From NCBI GenBank assembly GCA_963824905.1, contig CAWGRH010000019.1:62001-126000 (forward strand): a stretch of DNA of 64,000 bases, written 5' to 3'. Origin of the DNA: JAJPKK01 sp963824905. GTDB taxonomy: Bacteria; Pseudomonadota; Alphaproteobacteria; Rhizobiales; Xanthobacteraceae. Below are positions 42,325-50,597 of this stretch, in pieces (the first letter of the stretch is position 1; each line of letters begins with the position of its first letter). Made by a program: the position numbers and the translations under genes. Under the pieces are notes generated by a model. It was not told the origin of the DNA and made no database searches. It worked only from the letters and a program-made list of their open reading frames with translations.

Positions 42325-43416
42325 GTGGAGTGGAGCGACATCGCAATCGTGCTCGGGGCACGGCGCCATGGCGAAGCCAATGCGGTCGCCGAGCTGATGA
42401 CGCGCGAGCATGGGCGGCATCTCGGTCTTGTGCGCGGCGGCGCCGGCACGCGGCAGAAGCCGGTGCTGCAGGCGGGCAACCGCGTGAGCGCGACCTGGCG
42501 CGCACGGCTCGATGAGCATCTCGGCTATTATGTCGTCGAAGCGATCGAGCTGCGGGCCGCCGGGTTTCTCACGAGCGCGCACGCGCTCTACGGGCTCAAT
42601 CACCTCGCCGCGCTGTGCCGGCTGCTGCCCGAGCGCGATCCCCACGCGCCGGTGTTCGATCTCCTCGACACGACCGTCGCCCGGCTCGCCGAGCCGGTGC
42701 CCGCGGCTGCGTTGGTCGCGCGCTTCGAGCTGCAACTCCTCGCCGAGCTCGGGTTCGGTCTCGATCTCGACGCCTGCGCGGTCACCGGCGGCGCCGCCGA
42801 CCTCGTCTACGTCTCGCCGAAATCAGGGCGGGCGGTGTCGCGCGGCGCCGGCGAACCCTGGCACGACCGGCTGCTGGTGCTTCCTGCGTTCTTGAGCGAT
42901 GAGGAGACCGGCGAGCCGACGGCGGAAGCGCTCGAAGCGGGCTTCGCGCTCACCGGATTCTTTCTCGCCCGCCATGTCTTCGATCCGCGCGGCGAGTCGT
43001 TGCCGGAAGGCCGTGCGCACTTCATCGCCGCGGTGACGCGGGCGAGCCGGCTAGCCGCCGCAGCGCTCGTTCGGGGCGCCTTGAAGGATGTCCGCGACGC
43101 GCCGGTTACCAGGGTCGATAGCCCCAGGCGCGCGGCCACACCAGCGGCTTGTAGTAGTAGCCGCCGGGCACGACGTTGTAGCCGACGTAAGGATAGGTCT
43201 GGTAGAGCCCATAGGGCTGGCCGGGCCAAGCGGGGTGGCCGGCGACGCATCCGCGCCAGTTGCACCAGCCGACCTCTTGCCGCGCGTCGAGCGCGTTCGC
43301 GGCGGCCGACAATTGGCCTGAGGCACCGAGCGTCAGCGCGCTCGCCGGTGCGCCAAGCCCCATGGCGACAAGGATGGCGCCGGCCATCGCCGCACGCAAA
43401 GCGTATTCACGCATGA
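42325..43416 (+). CDS. recO: DNA repair protein RecO, with abnormal C-terminal extension
   Basis: RecO assists RecFOR loading of RecA. The N-terminal OB-fold is clear (MEWSDIAIVLGARRHGEANA, REHGRHLGLVRGGAG, VSATWRARLDEHLGYY), and the helical part follows (YGLNHLAALCRLLPERDPH, FELQLLAELGFGLDLDACAV, DLVYVSPKSGRAVSRGAGEPW). RecO normally ends near residue 240-260. Here the frame continues to 363 residues through an Arg/Ala-rich tail that runs antisense across the convergent small gene at 43106-43414. The real end is probably near 43050-43110, with the stop lost or moved by an indel. The start is a GTG with GGAG upstream. Confidence 0.85.
   Translation: MEWSDIAIVLGARRHGEANAVAELMTREHGRHLGLVRGGAGTRQKPVLQAGNRVSATWRARLDEHLGYYVVEAIELRAAGFLTSAHALYGLNHLAALCRLLPERDPHAPVFDLLDTTVARLAEPVPAAALVARFELQLLAELGFGLDLDACAVTGGAADLVYVSPKSGRAVSRGAGEPWHDRLLVLPAFLSDEETGEPTAEALEAGFALTGFFLARHVFDPRGESLPEGRAHFIAAVTRASRLAAAALVRGALKDVRDAPVTRVDSPRRAATPAACSSSRRARRCSRRKDRSGRAHRAGRAKRGGRRRIRASCTSRPLAARRARSRRPTIGLRHRASARSPVRQAPWRQGWRRPSPHAKRIHA
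43106..43414 (-). CDS. Small secreted Tyr/Gly/Pro-rich protein
   Basis: A 102-residue exported protein. It has signal peptide MREYALRAAMAGAILVAMGLGAPASA and a mature part with two cysteines (VGWCNWRGCVAGHP) and an aromatic, glycine-rich tail (YPYVGYNVVPGGYYYKPLVW). A perfect Shine-Dalgarno (GGAGG) lies seven bases before the ATG. It is organised like the protein encoded at 43647-43964, likely a distant paralogue. The function is unknown; an envelope location is expected. The recO frame overlaps it in antisense. Confidence 0.7.
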   Translation of the reverse strand: MREYALRAAMAGAILVAMGLGAPASALTLGASGQLSAAANALDARQEVGWCNWRGCVAGHPAWPGQPYGLYQTYPYVGYNVVPGGYYYKPLVWPRAWGYRPW

Positions 43417-43574
43417 GGTCCTCCGTTGTCGCCGCCGGCCGGCGGCCCGACAGATCGTTTGCGGCCGTCGTCAAAGCCAGGTAACGCGATCTTCCCTACC
43501 GCATGGGTCTTGATGAACCATGCCGAGGTTCGATTCGGCGAGCCGGGAAGCAGGTCTCGCCTGCGAGCAAAATG

Positions 43575-43608
43575 AAAAAGCGCGATCCGCTCGCACGGAC
43601 CGCGCTTT
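43575..43608 (-). terminator. Rho-independent terminator of the Trp/Tyr-rich protein gene
   Basis: On the minus strand AAAGCGCGGTCC pairs with GGATCGCGCTTT (one mismatch) and is followed by further T residues. It lies about 40 bases past the stop at 43647. Confidence 0.8.
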
Positions 43609-43646
43609 CCGCTATTCGTCAGAGCCACCCGCGGTGGCTCATGATG

Positions 43647-43964
43647 TTACCACCACCAGCGGCGCCATCCCCAGCCCCAATAGGGGTAATAGTAGCCGTA
43701 GGGATAGTAGGAATAGGCCGGCCACGGCCGCCAGTAGCCGTAGTAATACGGCCGCGGGCCCCAATAGCCTCCTCGCCAGCCTCCTCGCCAGCCCCCGCCA
43801 CGGCGCCACCACACCTGCTGGGGTTGAGCGGCATCGACTTCCGTCGCGGCGCTCAACACGCCCGCCGGCGTGCTGAACGTCATGGCGTCAGCCCGCTGGG
43901 ATAAGCCGACAAAGCTCAAGAAGATGGCGCCGACCAACGCGGCCAGCAAAGCGTATTTTCGCAT
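43647..43964 (-). CDS. Small secreted Trp/Tyr/Gly-rich protein
   Basis: A 105-residue exported protein. It has signal peptide MRKYALLAALVGAIFLSFVGLSQRADA, a short linker (TFSTPAGVLSAATEVDAAQ), and a tail made almost only of Trp, Tyr, Gly, Arg and Pro (WRGGWRGGYWGPRPYYYGYW and on to RRWWW). GGAGGACTC stands before the ATG. The shared N-terminal pattern (MR-x-YALxAAxxGAI) with the neighbour at 43106 suggests duplication. Surface or periplasmic; function unknown. Confidence 0.75.
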   Translation of the reverse strand: MRKYALLAALVGAIFLSFVGLSQRADAMTFSTPAGVLSAATEVDAAQPQQVWWRRGGGWRGGWRGGYWGPRPYYYGYWRPWPAYSYYPYGYYYPYWGWGWRRWWW

Positions 43965-44163
43965 CCTAGAGTCCTCCTTGTTCTTCGGAATTTCCGAACA
44001 GTCAGGATGTCCACCCCGCACAAGCGTAACATGTTTTTCCCAACGGATTCATGGCTGCGCCGTTCAGCCACGGTTCATGAAGCGACAGAGTCAGCACACG
44101 GTAAAGGCGGATAGATTCGCTTGTACGGTTGTTCGCGCCGCCCGCATTGAGTAATTCCTTGTC

Positions 44164-46404
44164 ATGAACGACAAAACGATTCCCGGCCCGTCCGACGTGC
44201 AGGAGATCGCGCTCCGCGAGGCGCTGGAGGAGCGGTATCTCAACTATGCGCTGGCGACCATCATGCATCGCGCGCTCCCCGATGCGCGCGATGGGTTGAA
44301 ACCGGTTCACCGCCGTCTCCTCTACGCCATGCGGCTGTTGCGGCTCGACCCCGGCGCCGCGTTCAAGAAATGCGCGCGCGTCGTCGGCGACGTCATCGGC
44401 AAATTCCATCCGCATGGTGACCAGGCGGTTTACGACGCCCTGGTGCGGCTCGCGCAGGATTTCGCCCAGCGCTATCCGCTGATCGACGGCCAGGGCAATT
44501 TCGGCAACATCGACGGCGATAATGCCGCGGCGATGCGCTACACCGAGGCGCGCCTCACCGAGGTGGCGCGGCTCCTGATCGACGGCATCGACGAGGATGC
44601 CGTCGACTTTCGTCCGACCTATGACGGCTCGGAAGACGAGCCGATGGTGCTACCGGGCGCGTTCCCCAACCTGCTCGCCAACGGCTCCCAGGGCATCGCG
44701 GTCGGCATGGCGACCTCGATCCCGCCGCACAACGCGGCCGAGCTGTGCGACGCCGCGCTCCACCTCATCGACCATCCCGGTGCGAAGAGCCGCAACCTCA
44801 TGAAGTTCGTCCGCGGTCCGGATTTCCCGACCGGCGGCGTAATCGTCGATCCGCCCGCCGAGATCGCCGAAGCCTATGTTACCGGCCGCGGCTCGTTCCG
44901 GGTGCGGGCGCGCTGGACCAAGGAGGACGCCAACCGCGGCACCTGGCAGGTGGTGGTCACCGAAATCCCATGGCTGGTGCAGAAATCACGCCTCGTCGAG
45001 AAGCTCGCCGAGCTCATCAACGACAAGAAGCTGCCGCTGGTCGCCGACGTCCGCGACGAGTTGGCCGAGGATTTGCGTCTCATCATCGAGCCGCGGGCGC
45101 GCACGGTCGATGCCGAGCTGATGATGGAATTGCTCTTCAAGCTCACCGAGCTCGAGAGCCGCATTTCCCTCAACATGAACGTGCTGGTGGGCGGCAAGGT
45201 GCCCAAGGTGCTCGGCCTTGCCGAAGCGCTGCGCGCCTGGCTCGACCATCGCCGCGATGTCCTGTTGCGGCGCACCAACTATCGCCTGCGGCAGATCGAT
45301 GATCGCCTCGAGGTGCTCGGCGGCTATCTCGTCGCCTACTTGAACCTCGACCAGGTGATCAAGATCATCCGCACCGAGGACGAGCCGAAGCCCGTCCTGA
45401 TCCGCACCTTCAAGCTGACCGACGTCCAGGCCGACGCCATCCTCAACATGCGGCTGCGCAACCTGCGCAAGCTCGAGGAGATGGAGATCAAGACCGAGGA
45501 GAAAAATCTGCGCGCCGAGCGCAAATCGCTCAAGGAGCTTTTGGGCTCCGAAACCGAGCAGTGGAAGACGGTCGGCGAGGAGATCAAGAAGGTCCGCACG
45601 ACGTTCGGGCCGAAGACGCCGCTCGGCAAGCGCCGCACGACGTTCGCGCAGGCGCCGGAGCACGACGAGGCGGCGATCGAAGAGGCGATGGTGATCCGCG
45701 AGCCGATCACCGTCGTGGTGTCGCAGAAGGGCTGGATCCGGGCGCTCAAGGGCACGGTGACGGATCTTTCCAACGTCACCTTCAAGTCCGATGACGGCCT
45801 GCGCTTCGCGTTCCCGGCCGAAACCACGTCGAAGTGCCTGATGCTCGCCACCAACGGGCGCTTCTATACGATCGAGGCGGGCAAGCTCCCCGGCGGCCGC
45901 GGCCATGGCGAGCCGGTGCGTCTCTTCATCGACCTCGAGCAGGAATCCGATCTCGTCACGGTGTTTCCGATCGTCGGCGGGCGGAAGTTCCTGGTGGCGA
46001 GCCGCGAGGGCAGGGGCTTCATCGTCCCCGAGGACGAGTGCATCGCCAACACCCGCAAGGGAAAGCAAATCCTCAACGTCACCATGCCGGACGAAGCCTG
46101 CGCCATGGGCGTCGCCGACGGCGAGCTCATCGCCGCGATCGGCGTCAACCGCAAGATGCTGGTCTTCCCGATCGAGCAGGTGCCGGAGATGACCCGCGGG
46201 CGCGGCGTGCGGCTGCAGCGCTACAAGGATGGCGGGCTGTCGGACGTGAAGGTGTTCCGGGCAGAGATCGGACTGACCTGGAAGGACTCGGCCGACCGCG
46301 TGTTCACGCTGACGCTCAAGGAGCTCGCCGACTGGCGCGGCAATCGCGGCGACGCCGGGCGTATCGCGCCGAAAGGTTTTCCGCGCAGCAACAAGTTCGA
46401 ATGA
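44164..46404 (+). CDS. parC: DNA topoisomerase IV subunit A
   Basis: A 746-residue ParC, the DNA-breaking subunit that decatenates daughter chromosomes. LALEERYLNYALATIMHRALPD is seen as EERYLNYALATIMHRALPD near the start; then RDGLKPVHRRLLYAM, FHPHGDQAVYDALVRLAQDF and AAMRYTEARLTEVARLL with the active-site Tyr. A shortened beta-pinwheel C-terminal domain (KFLVASREGRGFIV, TRGRGVRLQRYKDG) distinguishes it from GyrA. No parE nearby. Confidence 0.95.
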   Translation: MNDKTIPGPSDVQEIALREALEERYLNYALATIMHRALPDARDGLKPVHRRLLYAMRLLRLDPGAAFKKCARVVGDVIGKFHPHGDQAVYDALVRLAQDFAQRYPLIDGQGNFGNIDGDNAAAMRYTEARLTEVARLLIDGIDEDAVDFRPTYDGSEDEPMVLPGAFPNLLANGSQGIAVGMATSIPPHNAAELCDAALHLIDHPGAKSRNLMKFVRGPDFPTGGVIVDPPAEIAEAYVTGRGSFRVRARWTKEDANRGTWQVVVTEIPWLVQKSRLVEKLAELINDKKLPLVADVRDELAEDLRLIIEPRARTVDAELMMELLFKLTELESRISLNMNVLVGGKVPKVLGLAEALRAWLDHRRDVLLRRTNYRLRQIDDRLEVLGGYLVAYLNLDQVIKIIRTEDEPKPVLIRTFKLTDVQADAILNMRLRNLRKLEEMEIKTEEKNLRAERKSLKELLGSETEQWKTVGEEIKKVRTTFGPKTPLGKRRTTFAQAPEHDEAAIEEAMVIREPITVVVSQKGWIRALKGTVTDLSNVTFKSDDGLRFAFPAETTSKCLMLATNGRFYTIEAGKLPGGRGHGEPVRLFIDLEQESDLVTVFPIVGGRKFLVASREGRGFIVPEDECIANTRKGKQILNVTMPDEACAMGVADGELIAAIGVNRKMLVFPIEQVPEMTRGRGVRLQRYKDGGLSDVKVFRAEIGLTWKDSADRVFTLTLKELADWRGNRGDAGRIAPKGFPRSNKFE

Positions 46405-46457
46405 ACGCGCGACTTCGAATAACGCGCGACGTGGCATCAGCGCTTGAGGAAAGGGCG

Positions 46458-46475
46458 CCCCGCCAGGCGGGGACC
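46458..46475 (-). terminator. Hairpin downstream of the 35-residue gene
   Basis: On the minus strand CCCCGCC/GGCGGGG forms a compact stem followed by GCGCCCTTT. The T tract is short, so this is a weak terminator candidate, placed between the convergent parC stop and the small gene at 46490. Confidence 0.4.
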
Positions 46476-46489
46476 GCGACGGGACAGGC

Positions 46490-46597
46490 TCAGGCGCGGG
46501 CGGTGCGCCACGCGTTGCGCAGAGCCGGAAGCCGCGCCAAGGGATAGCGGCGGTAGATCCCGTAGTGCATCATGAAACGTCGGACGAAAGAACGCAT
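46490..46597 (-). CDS. 35-residue basic protein
   Basis: A short gene with GGAGACC ahead of its ATG. The product begins MRSFVRRFMMHYGIYRRYPL and continues ARLPALRNAWRTARA: basic, aromatic and likely one amphipathic helix. Its composition resembles the very short Arg-rich proteins (DUF1127/YjiS-like size class) found in rhizobia, but I cannot assign a family. The remainder of the gap to 46824 holds nothing recognisable. Confidence 0.45.
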   Translation of the reverse strand: MRSFVRRFMMHYGIYRRYPLARLPALRNAWRTARA

Positions 46598-46824
46598 TTC
46601 AGGTCTCCAGGCGGAACGGGAAACGCTGGTCCGAGGCTCAGGTTCCAACCGCTCGCCGCGCATGACAATTAGTCTTGCGCATATGTTCTACGGTTTTACG
46701 AAATCCGACAGATCAATCATTGCGGTTGAATAAACGGATCGCTCACGTTGCTGCGCAGCACTCGTGACGACACCATGAAAACCAAGCTGTTGCCGCATTG
46801 CCCACAAGGCAGTGCATTGCGAGA

Positions 46825-47574
46825 TCACGTTTCCGTGCGCAACCATCCCTCGGGCGCCAGACGCTCCTGCGGCAGGAAGCGGCCCTTGTAATCCATCTTG
46901 CGCGAGTTTTTTACCCAGTATCCGAGATAGACATAGGCGAGGCCCATGCGGCGGGCGCGGGCGATGTGATCGAGGATCATGAAGGTGCCGAGCGAGCGCG
47001 GCGTGTGGGCCGGCTCGTAGAACGAGTAGACCATCGACAGGCCGTCCTTGAGCACGTCGGTGAGCGCGACTGCCAGGAGCTCGCCCTCACCGCGACCGTT
47101 GATCGCGGTGTCGATGCCGCGGCGCCGGTACTCGACGAGCCGCGTCTGCACGTGGCTGTCCTCGACCATCATCGCGTAGTCGAGCACGGTCATGTCGGCC
47201 ATGCCGCCGTCGTAGTGGCGGGCGTCGAGATAGGCGCGGAACACCGAATACTGCTCCGAGGTCGGCACGCCGACGCGCATCTCGCCGATGAGGTCGGCGT
47301 TGCGCTCGAGCACGCGGCGCATGCTGCGCGTCGGGGCGAACTCGTCGGCGATCACCCGCACCGAGACGCAGGCGCGGCAGCGCTCGCAGGCCGGGCGGTA
47401 GGCGATCGACTGGCTGCGGCGGAAGCCGCCATGGGTGAGGAGGTTGTTGAGCTCGGGAGCGCGCTCGCCGACGAGGTGCGTAAACACCTTCCGCTCTTCC
47501 TGGCCGGGCAGGTAGGGGCAGGGCGATGGCGCCGTCAGGTAGAACTGCGGCGTATCGCGGGAGTGCTGGGTCAA
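46825..47574 (-). CDS. bpt: Aspartate/glutamate leucyltransferase (N-end rule)
   Basis: A 249-residue Bpt/ATE-family aminoacyl-tRNA-protein transferase that adds Leu to N-terminal Asp or Glu, marking proteins for ClpS/ClpAP. N-terminal domain: PCPYLPGQEERKVFTHLVG and YRPACERCRACVSVRV with the cysteine cluster. C-terminal GNAT-like domain: VYSFYEPAHTPRSLGTFMIL and YVYLGYWVKNSRKMDYKG. Length is standard. The RDD gene lies upstream on the same strand. Confidence 0.94.
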   Translation of the reverse strand: MTQHSRDTPQFYLTAPSPCPYLPGQEERKVFTHLVGERAPELNNLLTHGGFRRSQSIAYRPACERCRACVSVRVIADEFAPTRSMRRVLERNADLIGEMRVGVPTSEQYSVFRAYLDARHYDGGMADMTVLDYAMMVEDSHVQTRLVEYRRRGIDTAINGRGEGELLAVALTDVLKDGLSMVYSFYEPAHTPRSLGTFMILDHIARARRMGLAYVYLGYWVKNSRKMDYKGRFLPQERLAPEGWLRTET

Positions 47575-47675
47575 GTCTCGGGTCCTGCGACGCAGTCGAT
47601 CGTGTTGCGGCTAGCTTTGCGCGCCGCTGCGCATTCGTCAAAGGCCATTTGCGGCAAAGGGCAACGCGCCGCACA

Positions 47676-48206
47676 TCAGCGGGAATAGGGGGGCATCTCG
47701 GCGACGTGCCGGCCGGAATTGATGATGACGGTGCCGGCGACGAAGTCGTGCAGTAGCCGGCGCCGCGCGTTGAACGGTCCGATCAGCACGATGAACGGGG
47801 TGAGCGCGGAAACCGAGATCCAGAACAGGATCGCGTGCACCGCACCGAGCAGAAAATAGCAGGGCCCGCCGTACCAGGTCCTGATCTCGAGGTCGAACGC
47901 GCGCATGCCGTAGGTCGCCGAAGCCGGGCTCCCCATGGTGATACCGTAATAGAGGATCGCCCAGATCGCCGCGGCGGGGCTCACCAGCCAGAACAGCAGC
48001 CAGCCGAGGCCGAAGGTGAAGATGCCGAACAGGAAGATGAAGATGCACGCCAGCAGGACCGGGATCGAGATGATCAGCACGTCGACGATGAAGGCGAGCA
48101 CCCGCCGCGTCGACACCCCTTCGAACAGCTCGGGATGGGCGACGGGATCGTAAGCATGGGGCTTTACCTCGACGTCAAAGGAGCTGCGCGATGATTGCTC
48201 GGTCAT
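47676..48206 (-). CDS. RDD-family membrane protein
   Basis: A 176-residue inner-membrane protein with an RDD domain: RVLAFIVDVLIISIPVLLA is the first helix with the conserved Arg and Asp, GMRAFDLEIRT is the family motif after the second helix, and two more hydrophobic segments follow. The function is unknown in general (some members act in ion transport). The ATG at 48206 has GGGAGGCGGG upstream. The 269 bases to ilvA hold no gene. Confidence 0.85.
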   Translation of the reverse strand: MTEQSSRSSFDVEVKPHAYDPVAHPELFEGVSTRRVLAFIVDVLIISIPVLLACIFIFLFGIFTFGLGWLLFWLVSPAAAIWAILYYGITMGSPASATYGMRAFDLEIRTWYGGPCYFLLGAVHAILFWISVSALTPFIVLIGPFNARRRLLHDFVAGTVIINSGRHVAEMPPYSR

Positions 48207-48475
48207 GGCCCGCCTCCCGATTGGCTCGAACGCCACATGCTGCCACTCCTTCCCGACAGCATGGACGTTGCACCGGTTCGGGACGACTGCTGCGATGCCG
48301 GCCAGCCGGAATCCCGATCGCCTGTGTCGCAGATGTCGGGGTCAGGCACCCTTGTCGCAAGAGCGGGTGCCGAGCCAACCAAGTGGAAATGATCTAGAAC
48401 CCAATGCAAACAGGGGCGCCGGACGTTGGCAGCGTGCGTGCGCGTCGAGCCCTCGGCCGAACACGGGAATGAACG

Positions 48476-49699
48476 ATGACGGTCACGTTCGCAGACGTCC
48501 AGGCGGCCCGGCGCACGCTTCAGGGCCAAGTCCTGCGCACGCCGATGCTCCCGGCTCCAAAGCTCTCCGAGATCACCGGTGCCGAGGTATTCGTGAAATA
48601 CGAGAACCTGCAGGTCACGAACTCGTTCAAGGACCGCGGCGCCTACGTCAAGCTCTCATCGCTCGGCGAGGCGCAGCGCAAGAGCGGCGTGATCGCGATG
48701 TCCGCCGGCAACCACGCCCAGGCGGTGGCCTACCATTCGCGGCGGCTCGGCATTCCCTCGACCATCGTGATGCCGGTCACCACGCCGTTCGTGAAGGTGA
48801 AGTCGACCGAGGCCTATGGCGCCAAGGTCGTGCTCCATGGTGAGACGCTCGCCGAATGCCAGGAGCGCGTCGCCGAGCTCGCCCGCGCTCATTCGCTGGT
48901 GCTGGTGCACCCCTATGACGATCCCGCCATCATCGCCGGGCAGGGAACGGTGGCGCTCGAAATGTTCGAGGAGGTGCCCGACCTCGACACGCTGGTCGTT
49001 CCGATCGGCGGCGGCGGGCTGATCGCCGGCAACGCCATCGCGGCCCGAGGGATGCGGCCGGCGGTGGAGGTCGTCGGCGTCGAGGCTGCGCTCTACCCCT
49101 CGATGCGGAACGCCATCACCGGGGCCAATGACCCGATCGGCGGCCCGACGCTCGCCGAAGGCATCGCGGTCAAGAACGTCGGCAAGCTGACGCTACCGGT
49201 GGTGCGCGAGCTCGTGTCCGACATCATCCTCGTTGACGAGGCCCACCTCGAGCGCGCGGTGAACGCCTATCTCACGCTGCAGAAGACCATGGCGGAGGGA
49301 GCGGGGGCGGCGGGGCTCGCGGCGATGCTCGCTTCGCCCGAGCGCTTCCGCGGCCGCCGCGTCGGCCTCATCCTGTGCGGCGGCAACATCGACCCGCGCA
49401 TCCTCGCCTCGATCATGGTGCGCGAGCTCGAGCGCGAGCACCGCATCGTCTCGTTCCGTCTTACCATCGCCGACCGGCCGGGCGTGCTCGGCCCGATCGC
49501 GACGCTGCTGGGCAAGCTCGGCGCCAACATCCTCGAGGTCGACCATCGCCGGCTGTTTCTCGACGTGCCGGCCAAGGGGGCGAAGCTCGACATCACCGTC
49601 GAGACACGCGACCGCGCCCACAGCGAGGAGATTTTGCGGGCGCTGGAGGAGGGCGGCTACCAGCCGGTCCACATCAGCACGGGGGATGCGATTACGTAG
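48476..49699 (+). CDS. ilvA: Threonine ammonia-lyase
   Basis: A 407-residue PLP-dependent threonine dehydratase producing 2-oxobutyrate for isoleucine synthesis or threonine catabolism. NSFKDRGAY has the Schiff-base lysine K52. SAGNHAQAVAYHSR, VVPIGGGGLIAGNAIA and LILCGGNIDPRIL are family motifs. The C-terminal ~75 residues form a single ACT-like domain (RLTIADRPGVLGPIATLLGK), as in the shorter IlvA/TdcB forms. Transcribed alone; followed by a REP element. Confidence 0.93.
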   Translation: MTVTFADVQAARRTLQGQVLRTPMLPAPKLSEITGAEVFVKYENLQVTNSFKDRGAYVKLSSLGEAQRKSGVIAMSAGNHAQAVAYHSRRLGIPSTIVMPVTTPFVKVKSTEAYGAKVVLHGETLAECQERVAELARAHSLVLVHPYDDPAIIAGQGTVALEMFEEVPDLDTLVVPIGGGGLIAGNAIAARGMRPAVEVVGVEAALYPSMRNAITGANDPIGGPTLAEGIAVKNVGKLTLPVVRELVSDIILVDEAHLERAVNAYLTLQKTMAEGAGAAGLAAMLASPERFRGRRVGLILCGGNIDPRILASIMVRELEREHRIVSFRLTIADRPGVLGPIATLLGKLGANILEVDHRRLFLDVPAKGAKLDITVETRDRAHSEEILRALEEGGYQPVHISTGDAIT

Positions 49700-49729
49700 T
49701 TGCCACGGATAGTTGGCTCCAAACCCGCG

Positions 49730-49818
49730 GTCATCGCCGGGCTTGTCCCGGCGACCCCGATCGTGGGGCACGGCCGTGCCAAAATGGTCGGGGTGGCCGG
49801 GACAAGCCCGGCCATGAC
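49730..49818. repeat. REP-like palindrome (family C)
   Basis: GTCATCGCCGGGCTTGTCCC on the left and GGGACAAGCCCGGCCATGAC on the right enclose CCCCGAT/GTCGGGG arms and GGCACGGCCGTGCC. It is nearly identical to 26923-27011. It sits between the converging ilvA and the Pro-rich membrane protein genes. Confidence 0.85.
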
Positions 49819-49914
49819 GTTGGTTTGTGTCGTTAGATCAGAATATTACCGCGGTTTATCGATGTAATTTTGAAGCGGGGTGTTTGCGCGGATAAACTTC
49901 GCTGCCTAACGTTT

Positions 49915-50550
49915 TCACCGCCACCCGTTCGTCAGGAAATCCACCAAAGTCTGCGGCTCGGCGCGAGCCTGCTGCTCCTCCGGTATCTGCGGCCGGGGGC
50001 GCGGGAGCGGTACCGCGACCAAGTGCGGACGGTGCGGCGGCAGCGGGATCACCTCCGGCAGCTCGACGGGATCGTCCTCGGTGATCTTGTTGGTGACAGG
50101 CGCATAGACATCGCCCACCGCGGCACTCGGCTGGGCGGCCGGAACGGTCGCAGGAGGCGACACCACCGGCACAGGCGGCAGCGACGCGAGCTGCATCCCA
50201 GACGCGGGAGCCGCAGCAGCCGCAGGCGCGTCAGGCGTCATGGGCGCCACGTTAGGCGGTGGAGTGGCGGGCACGGACGCCGTCGGTTCGATCGGATCGG
50301 CCTTCGGGGAAAGGAGCTGCGACGCAGCGACCAGGGCCCGGCTGATTGCGGCCTGCGCCGCCACCCGAGGCGGCTGCTTGGTTGCCATGGCCGGGACCTC
50401 GCGGTCGGCTATCGCCGTCGTGGGATCGCTCTCACGGAGCAGAAGCGCCAGCACCAGCCACCCGGCCATGAAGGCCACGGCGACGCTGAACGTCATGACC
50501 AAGATCTTGGAGCCCCAGGTGGGCTCCCCATAATGGCTGCTGTCCGCCAT
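49915..50550 (-). CDS. Membrane-anchored Pro/Ala-rich protein
   Basis: A 211-residue protein with one membrane segment near the N-terminus (ILVMTFSVAVAFMAGWLVLALLL, of which VMTFSVAVAFMAGWLVLAL is the core). A long Ala/Pro-rich periplasmic region follows, ending in basic PxP repeats (PLPPHRPHLVAVPLPRPRPQ) and a short helix. The PLPRPRP motif also appears in the linker of the lytic transglycosylase at 28113. It may span or contact peptidoglycan; the function is unknown. Confidence 0.6.
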   Translation of the reverse strand: MADSSHYGEPTWGSKILVMTFSVAVAFMAGWLVLALLLRESDPTTAIADREVPAMATKQPPRVAAQAAISRALVAASQLLSPKADPIEPTASVPATPPPNVAPMTPDAPAAAAAPASGMQLASLPPVPVVSPPATVPAAQPSAAVGDVYAPVTNKITEDDPVELPEVIPLPPHRPHLVAVPLPRPRPQIPEEQQARAEPQTLVDFLTNGWR

Positions 50551-50597
50551 CCCCGACCCCCAAAAATCCCCCGCGACGCCCCGGAACCCGGGGGGCG

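Noticed and set aside
44986..46437. A 483-codon minus-strand frame opposite parC
   Set aside because: ParC motifs run through the whole interval; the antisense frame lacks any family signature.
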